From the NCBI GenBank assembly GCA_001953115.1, contig LSSL01000320.1, forward strand, positions 18,068 through 29,647: a stretch of DNA of 11,580 nucleotides. Direction: 5' to 3'. Each line of letters begins with the position of its first letter. Positions within the stretch are counted from its first letter, which is position 1. Shown in pieces: positions 8,147-11,580 of this stretch. Below the pieces are notes generated by a model that saw nothing but the letters and a program-made list of their open reading frames with translations, searched no databases and had not been told where the DNA came from. This DNA comes from Smittium mucronatum. Lineage: Eukaryota; Kickxellomycota; Harpellomycetes; Harpellales; Legeriomycetaceae. The position numbers were made by a program, and so were the translations under genes.

Positions 8147-8256
8147 GTTATCAATTAGTTGGACCTCTATCTTCTATAAAGAGGTTAAAAATGTCTATTA
8201 TTTTGAAGCCCCTGTATCAAGTGTTCTGCACTCCTTGAATTATCTACATTCTGTGG

Positions 8257-9903
8257 CTAATTACCAGTATTATTCTGATCTAAATTATCATTATTATTCC
8301 GACCTGGATTGTCTACGTTCTCTGATAAATTATCATTATTATTCCGACCTGTATTGTCTACGTTCTCTGATAAATTATCATTATTATTCCGACCTGTATT
8401 GTCTACGTTCTCTGGTAAACTGTCGTTACTATTCCGACCTGGACCATCTGAATTCTCTGGTAAATCATCATTATTAGTAGTCACTCGCATGTCGATTCTA
8501 ACTTTTTCCTGATTATTCCTGGAATTATTTGAAGCATTCCCTAAATTGGATCTAGGATTGTCCCCAGATCCTCTAAAACTATCTCGGGAACCGTCTCCAG
8601 TATCTACTTGAGAATCGCGTTGATTGATAGAGGTTCCGCGGGTAGATGTTTGAGTTGATCCATCGTTTCCGAGGTTGCGGTAACGTCCATGCACATGCCG
8701 TCTATGATGGTGGATGCGGCGGTGTCGAGACGACGTCACATCCCCGAGCGAAGAATCATCGACGTCTGGATGAGTCCGCAGATCAATCCGACAATTGGGA
8801 CACGTGTACGAGCGGGTGGTGAGCCAATTATCGAGACATTCCTTGTGAAACCGGTGGGAGCAAGGGAGTTGGCGCACTTTGTCCCCGACCTCGATTTTCT
8901 CAAAACATATTAAACAATCGTCGTCTTCCGAATCGATCTCAATAACAACGTCTTCGTTTCCATTTATGTTGAGTAGGCCGCTTTTGACATGCGAGAACGT
9001 ACTGTTGAATACTCGTGTGGCGGATTTGAACAGATCAATGCCTTTATGCGCATCAGCATCAGCATCTTCCTCGGTATCCTCTTCGGTGTCAATGTCAGCA
9101 TCAGAGTCGCCATTGTCATTGGTTATATTTCGGGGGTCAACTTCTGGGACGACTCTCTTATTAGGATCTTCAACGGATTCAGAATTTTCGTCATTTTCAT
9201 TTTTTTCATCATCTTTTGAAACTGCACTTGAATCGGCCTCGGAATCGCGGTACGGATGAGAGTGGATCGGCATGGAGGGGCTGGAGTTCCTCCATTCATC
9301 GAGCATTTCACGGGTGACTACTGTAGTTACGTAATTTTCTAGCTCATCAGGTCTTAAGTGTTTCTTTAAAGGCTGGCCATGATTCGTGCGTTGGATTTGA
9401 AGGTTCCGTAGAGCTTCAATGCGGTGTCGTTGGATACGTTTTTTTCGCCGGTAGAACAAGACCCAAATCGTAGTTATTATTATTACTGTAGGTGTAGAAT
9501 TTTTCGAATCATAACAAAAGATATAAAAGAGCTAGTATTAGAAAATAAGCTTACTAAAATAAATTTATTTAAAAAAAAAAAAGAGGTATTTGGCCTTGCC
9601 TAAAACTATAGGGACTATAATGGCGGCATCTTTTTTCGAAGTATTTGTGGCGGTGTCTAATAGAATCGAAAAAAAATGCGAGTTAGTAATAGGTGATTTA
9701 AAGAAACAACGGGAGTATGAATTTAATATGAAAAATATTTTAAACTTTGAGCAAATACGGAAATATTTTATTCTAGGTTCTTACTTACAATTATTGATGC
9801 TATATACAGTTCCACTGATGGAGGATGTAGGGTAGAAAAAAAAGGGAGTTCCAGTGCCTTCAACGGATTGTTCTAGTACTGTCGATGTTGAAGTGCTAGA
9901 CAT
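8257..9903 (-). CDS. Single-pass membrane RING-H2 E3 ubiquitin ligase with Asn-rich C-terminal repeats, 3 exons
   Basis: It is probably an endomembrane or plasma-membrane ubiquitin ligase with a cytosolic RING. Exons inferred on the minus strand: 9903-9789, 9656-9600 and 9485-8257, joining to 466 residues. The start ATG (9903-9901) has an A-rich context. Intron 1 has GTAAGTAA, a perfect TACTAAC branch site and TATTAG; intron 2 has a GC donor (AG|GCAAGG) and CTACAG. Residues 1-48 are Ser/Thr-rich with N-glycosylation sequons NYT (38-40) and NTS (43-45). A helix spans about 49-69 (AAIIVPIVL + VIIITTIWVLFY) and is followed by RRKKR. The juxtamembrane part holds LRPDELENYVTTVVTREMLD. An acidic, disordered linker follows. 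The RING-H2 is at 248-289 (C248, C251, C266, H268, H271, C274, C286, C289), with W after CLDN typical of E2 binding. After it come His/Arg-rich and Asn-rich tails. It resembles PA-TM-RING ligases but lacks a PA domain. Without the upstream exons the protein would have no ATG start: the long frame begins at a TTG. Confidence 0.88.
8281..8476 (-). repeat. 45-bp coding minisatellite (about 4.3 units)
   Basis: A 45-bp unit is repeated head to tail, the central copies nearly identical (plus strand GATAAATTATCATTATTATT then CCGACCTG..TTGTCTACGTTCTCT) and the copy nearest the RING domain more diverged. Each unit encodes 15 residues, GRNNNDNLSENVDNT-like, at the extreme C-terminus of the RING protein. 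The period is a multiple of three, so copy number can change without breaking the frame. The last units before the stop are the most Asn-rich. Confidence 0.9.
9486..9599 (-). other. GC-AG intron 2 of the RING gene, inside the membrane-helix coding segment
   Basis: On the minus strand the donor reads TTTTAG|GCAAGG and the acceptor CACCTACAG, giving 114 nt. Removal joins AAIIVPIVL to VIIITTIWVLFY in frame and makes one continuous hydrophobic helix ahead of RRKKR. An alternative acceptor CTAATACTAG next to 9531 would instead add an LFYIFCYDSKNSTPT segment and needs a weaker donor (ATA|GTTTTA). Reading through the intron meets a stop within about 15 codons. It is inferred without transcript data. 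Confidence 0.65.
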
Positions 9904-10320
9904 TTTTTATTATTTGTTAATTTTTTTATGCTTTGAAAACACAAGATTTTTTTCTAAGGGTTTAAAAAAAGAGGCTATTATTATCATTATATTATAACAT
10001 AGTTGGCAGTAAAAGTAGTAATGTATTAGAGTATATCATCTATATCTGTTTTCGCAGTCCTCAGGTTTTTTTTATATATGTGGTCTGATCAAATTTGGGT
10101 CACTATTTGCCTTTTCTAGATTTACTTTTATTTTTATTTTTTCTGTTTTGGGAATTCACGAATATTTTTTTTACGTTTTCCGACTGGTCAGATGGCATCT
10201 GCGACAAATAGTCCTGATATATTTGCTGTGATAGGCCATAAACAAGATCCTTTATTTCTAACCCTCCCCTGTACGCTCCAATGAAAATGGAATTTTAGGT
10301 CAATCATAGATGCGTTTATT
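9904..10320. other. Upstream region of the RING gene
   Basis: AT-rich non-coding DNA. On the minus strand a TATAAT-rich string (about 9987-9999) lies roughly 90 bases before the start codon and could act as a core promoter, but it hardly stands out from the background. A 30-codon frame on the plus strand (ATG at 10192) with a possible donor near 10271 is not recognisable. No RNA gene was found. Confidence 0.45.
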
Positions 10321-10849
10321 GCCTCAAAGAAAATGTGTTTTGAAAAGAGATCCAAAATTAAAAACTATTTGGCCCCAACAAAGAACGACAACCTTTCTCT
10401 CCCCCCTTCCACCCACTCCACCCATTTCGTTTCTAGATACCGAAACGGGATTTGTTTTGGCTTCCCCTTTTAGATTACCTAACCCACGTATTTCAATCCA
10501 ATCATAAGGCTTGGAACCGCTTACAATCCCTCCCTTCTCCCCCCCATAAAAAATGTGTGTTTTTGTTCCGATCCAGCCAACCAACCACTCGTCTATCCAC
10601 CAACCCACCCAACCGGCTCTATTTGACTAATCAGGTGCTCTCTAAATGAACATGAAAAAAAGTGCATGACTAACCGTAATAGTTTTTTTAATTTTCCCTT
10701 TTCTTACGTAGCTATCCGGTAAGCCTTCAAAATGGATGCTTTTTTTCTATGAGTTCGGACAAGTAAAAAGGCTAATACCTCCGAAAACATATAGACTTGG
10801 TGCTCATAATACGATTACTCTTTACTTTGGCCTGTACTACTTTTGAATT

Positions 10850-10866
10850 CCTCCTCCTCCTCCTCC
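10850..10866. repeat. CCT trinucleotide microsatellite
   Basis: About five and a half CCT units in a row lie in non-coding DNA after an EcoRI-like GAATTC. No coding frame passes through it convincingly. Confidence 0.85.
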
Positions 10867-11307
10867 AACCACAAGTTCTTTTCAAAAAAATCAAAACATC
10901 TACTCAGTTCTAATTTTCGTCTGTGCTTTTATTAATATTTCTAATTCACATTCACGCAATTCAATTGTTTCCATGCAGTATTAAATGGATATTACTAAAA
11001 GTGTTGCTTAAACGGTGGTGCTTTGTGCCATAAAAAGACCATTATTTTTAAGCTGTTAAAACTTCCATACCCCACCCCTTTCTATCTTCTACCTGTTTGA
11101 TTACCTAATATTCAGTTTAACGCTAATATGAACACGCGCTTACACTTCCAATACCTCCATCCAACTCAAAAGATCAAAATAATGCTTATCGGCTTTGAGG
11201 AAAACGGAAAAAAATAGAATCAGAGTTAGTGGGTATATTAGCACCAATACACGTATATATTCATATTGTGATGAGTTTGATTAAATTTTTATTCTGACTA
11301 CGGGGGG

Positions 11308-11339
11308 TTTTTTATTAAAAAAATACTTGGTATCGAAAA
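11308..11339 (+). repeat. Short dispersed similarity, copy 2 (see 4702-4733)
   Basis: T-run, A-run and TACTTGGT core align with 4702-4733 at 28 of 32 positions by hand. The downstream flank differs. It is low in complexity except for the core. Confidence 0.35.
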
Positions 11340-11555
11340 AACGAGTAACGCCCCTGTACTGATATCCAGGGGTGAAAGCTTAACCCTTAAAATACTCCCA
11401 GGTCCTTATTCTCACTCTCTTTTTGATGTATATCGAGAGGTACATTTTTAACAAATTTAACTAATCTTCTTTTCGTCAATAAGATCATTTTTCAAAGGAT
11501 ACTTTAGATTCTTTGAATTCTAAAATCCACTAATAGTTACTTTTTTTCTAAACAC

Positions 11556-11580
11556 AAAAAAAAAAAAAAAAAAAAAAAAA
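11556..11580. repeat. Poly-A run at the right edge (25 A)
   Basis: The window ends in 25 A directly after AACAC. It is probably an assembly break at a homopolymer. It is not a transcript poly(A) tail, since the window is clearly genomic with introns on both strands. Confidence 0.9.

Larger units (their letters stand above)
7864..8256. other. Convergent 3' intergenic region (SURF4 / RING)
   Basis: These 393 bases between two stop codons must hold the 3' UTRs of both genes. The left third is pyrimidine-rich with a TCTAC pentanucleotide repeat. Candidate poly(A) signals are AATAAA at 8141-8146 for SURF4 (+) and TTTATT (AATAAA on the minus strand) at 8041-8046, 8062-8067 and 8076-8081 for the RING gene. 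If used, the two transcripts overlap tail to tail. No coding sequence is seen. Confidence 0.65.
10321..11555. other. Right-hand region without a supported gene
   Basis: Between 10370 and 10630 the sequence is C/T-rich with many CCC tracts and a CCAAT box. Three overlapping open frames there (10310-10507 and 10452-10649 on plus, 10324-10608 on minus) reflect this composition rather than a clear gene. From 10650 on, both strands are broken by stops; the only structures seen are a CCT microsatellite and a short similarity to 4702-4733. The right end of the contig may have cut off the gene this DNA belongs to. Confidence 0.5.

Noticed and set aside
8235..8477. Plus-strand Tyr-rich repeat frame (YHYYSDL units) over the minisatellite
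   Set aside because: It is the opposite-strand reading of the 45-bp repeat that encodes the RING protein's tail. Any strand of a period-three repeat tends to stay open.
9018..9034. B-box-like GTTCAAATCC on the minus strand
   Set aside because: It lies inside the RING coding sequence (DLFKSATRV) and no matching A box or cloverleaf surrounds it.
8879..9259. 126-codon Ser-rich plus-strand frame
   Set aside because: It is a shadow of the acidic Asp/Glu linker of the RING gene; GAT/GAA codons read backwards give Ser and Phe.
10192..10507. Possible two-exon small gene (ATG at 10192, donor near 10271, acceptor near 10309)
   Set aside because: Several reading frames are open in the C-rich part, the joined peptide resembles nothing I know, and the donor GTACGC is mediocre. 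It is not strong enough to call.

Overview
The window looks like a whole small contig from an AT-rich nuclear genome of a fungus. The support is that short introns with GT/GC donors and TACTAAC-type branch points interrupt the genes, that AATAAA signals follow stop codons, and that the products are eukaryotic: a mitochondrial CLYBL-type lyase, the ER cargo receptor SURF4/Erv29, a membrane RING-H2 ubiquitin ligase and a secreted protein with a GPI-type C-terminus. The intron density of the first gene and the long AT-rich spacers fit an early-diverging fungus (for example a Zoopagomycota/Harpellales-like lineage) better than a compact yeast; this placement is inference only. The sequence starts with 27 G and ends with 25 A, so both ends look like sequencing or assembly limits.

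Layout: 1-948 is non-coding upstream DNA with small palindromes. 949-2926 (+) is an 11-exon gene that I rebuilt by hand; it encodes a 326-residue mitochondrial citramalyl-CoA lyase homologue (CLYBL/CitE-like) with the expected metal and catalytic positions. 2927-3824 is an AT-rich spacer with a TATA box near its right end. 3825-4577 (+) is an intronless 250-residue Cys-rich, Ser/Thr-rich protein with a signal peptide and a GPI-type tail; I recognise no named family. 4578-6975 is a 2.4 kb spacer holding homopolymers, a less AT-rich stretch with CCAAT boxes, a short direct repeat and then a pyrimidine-rich promoter zone. 6976-7863 (+) is SURF4/Erv29 in two coding exons, with a C-terminal KKDY retrieval signal. 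8257-9903 (-) is a three-exon, 466-residue single-pass membrane RING-H2 protein, convergent with SURF4, ending in Asn-rich 15-residue repeats encoded by a 45-bp minisatellite. 9904-11580 has no gene I can support.

The four genes do not form a pathway. Two (SURF4 and the RING protein) belong to the secretory/endomembrane system, and the Cys-rich protein would be a client of that system. CLYBL is mitochondrial C5-dicarboxylate metabolism. I found no defence system, mobile element, CRISPR array, tRNA or rRNA. The most interesting points are two inferred GC-AG introns among 13 coding introns, the unclassified Cys-rich surface protein, the in-frame minisatellite, and a strand-biased octamer (ACTTGGTG) found five times, only in non-coding DNA.
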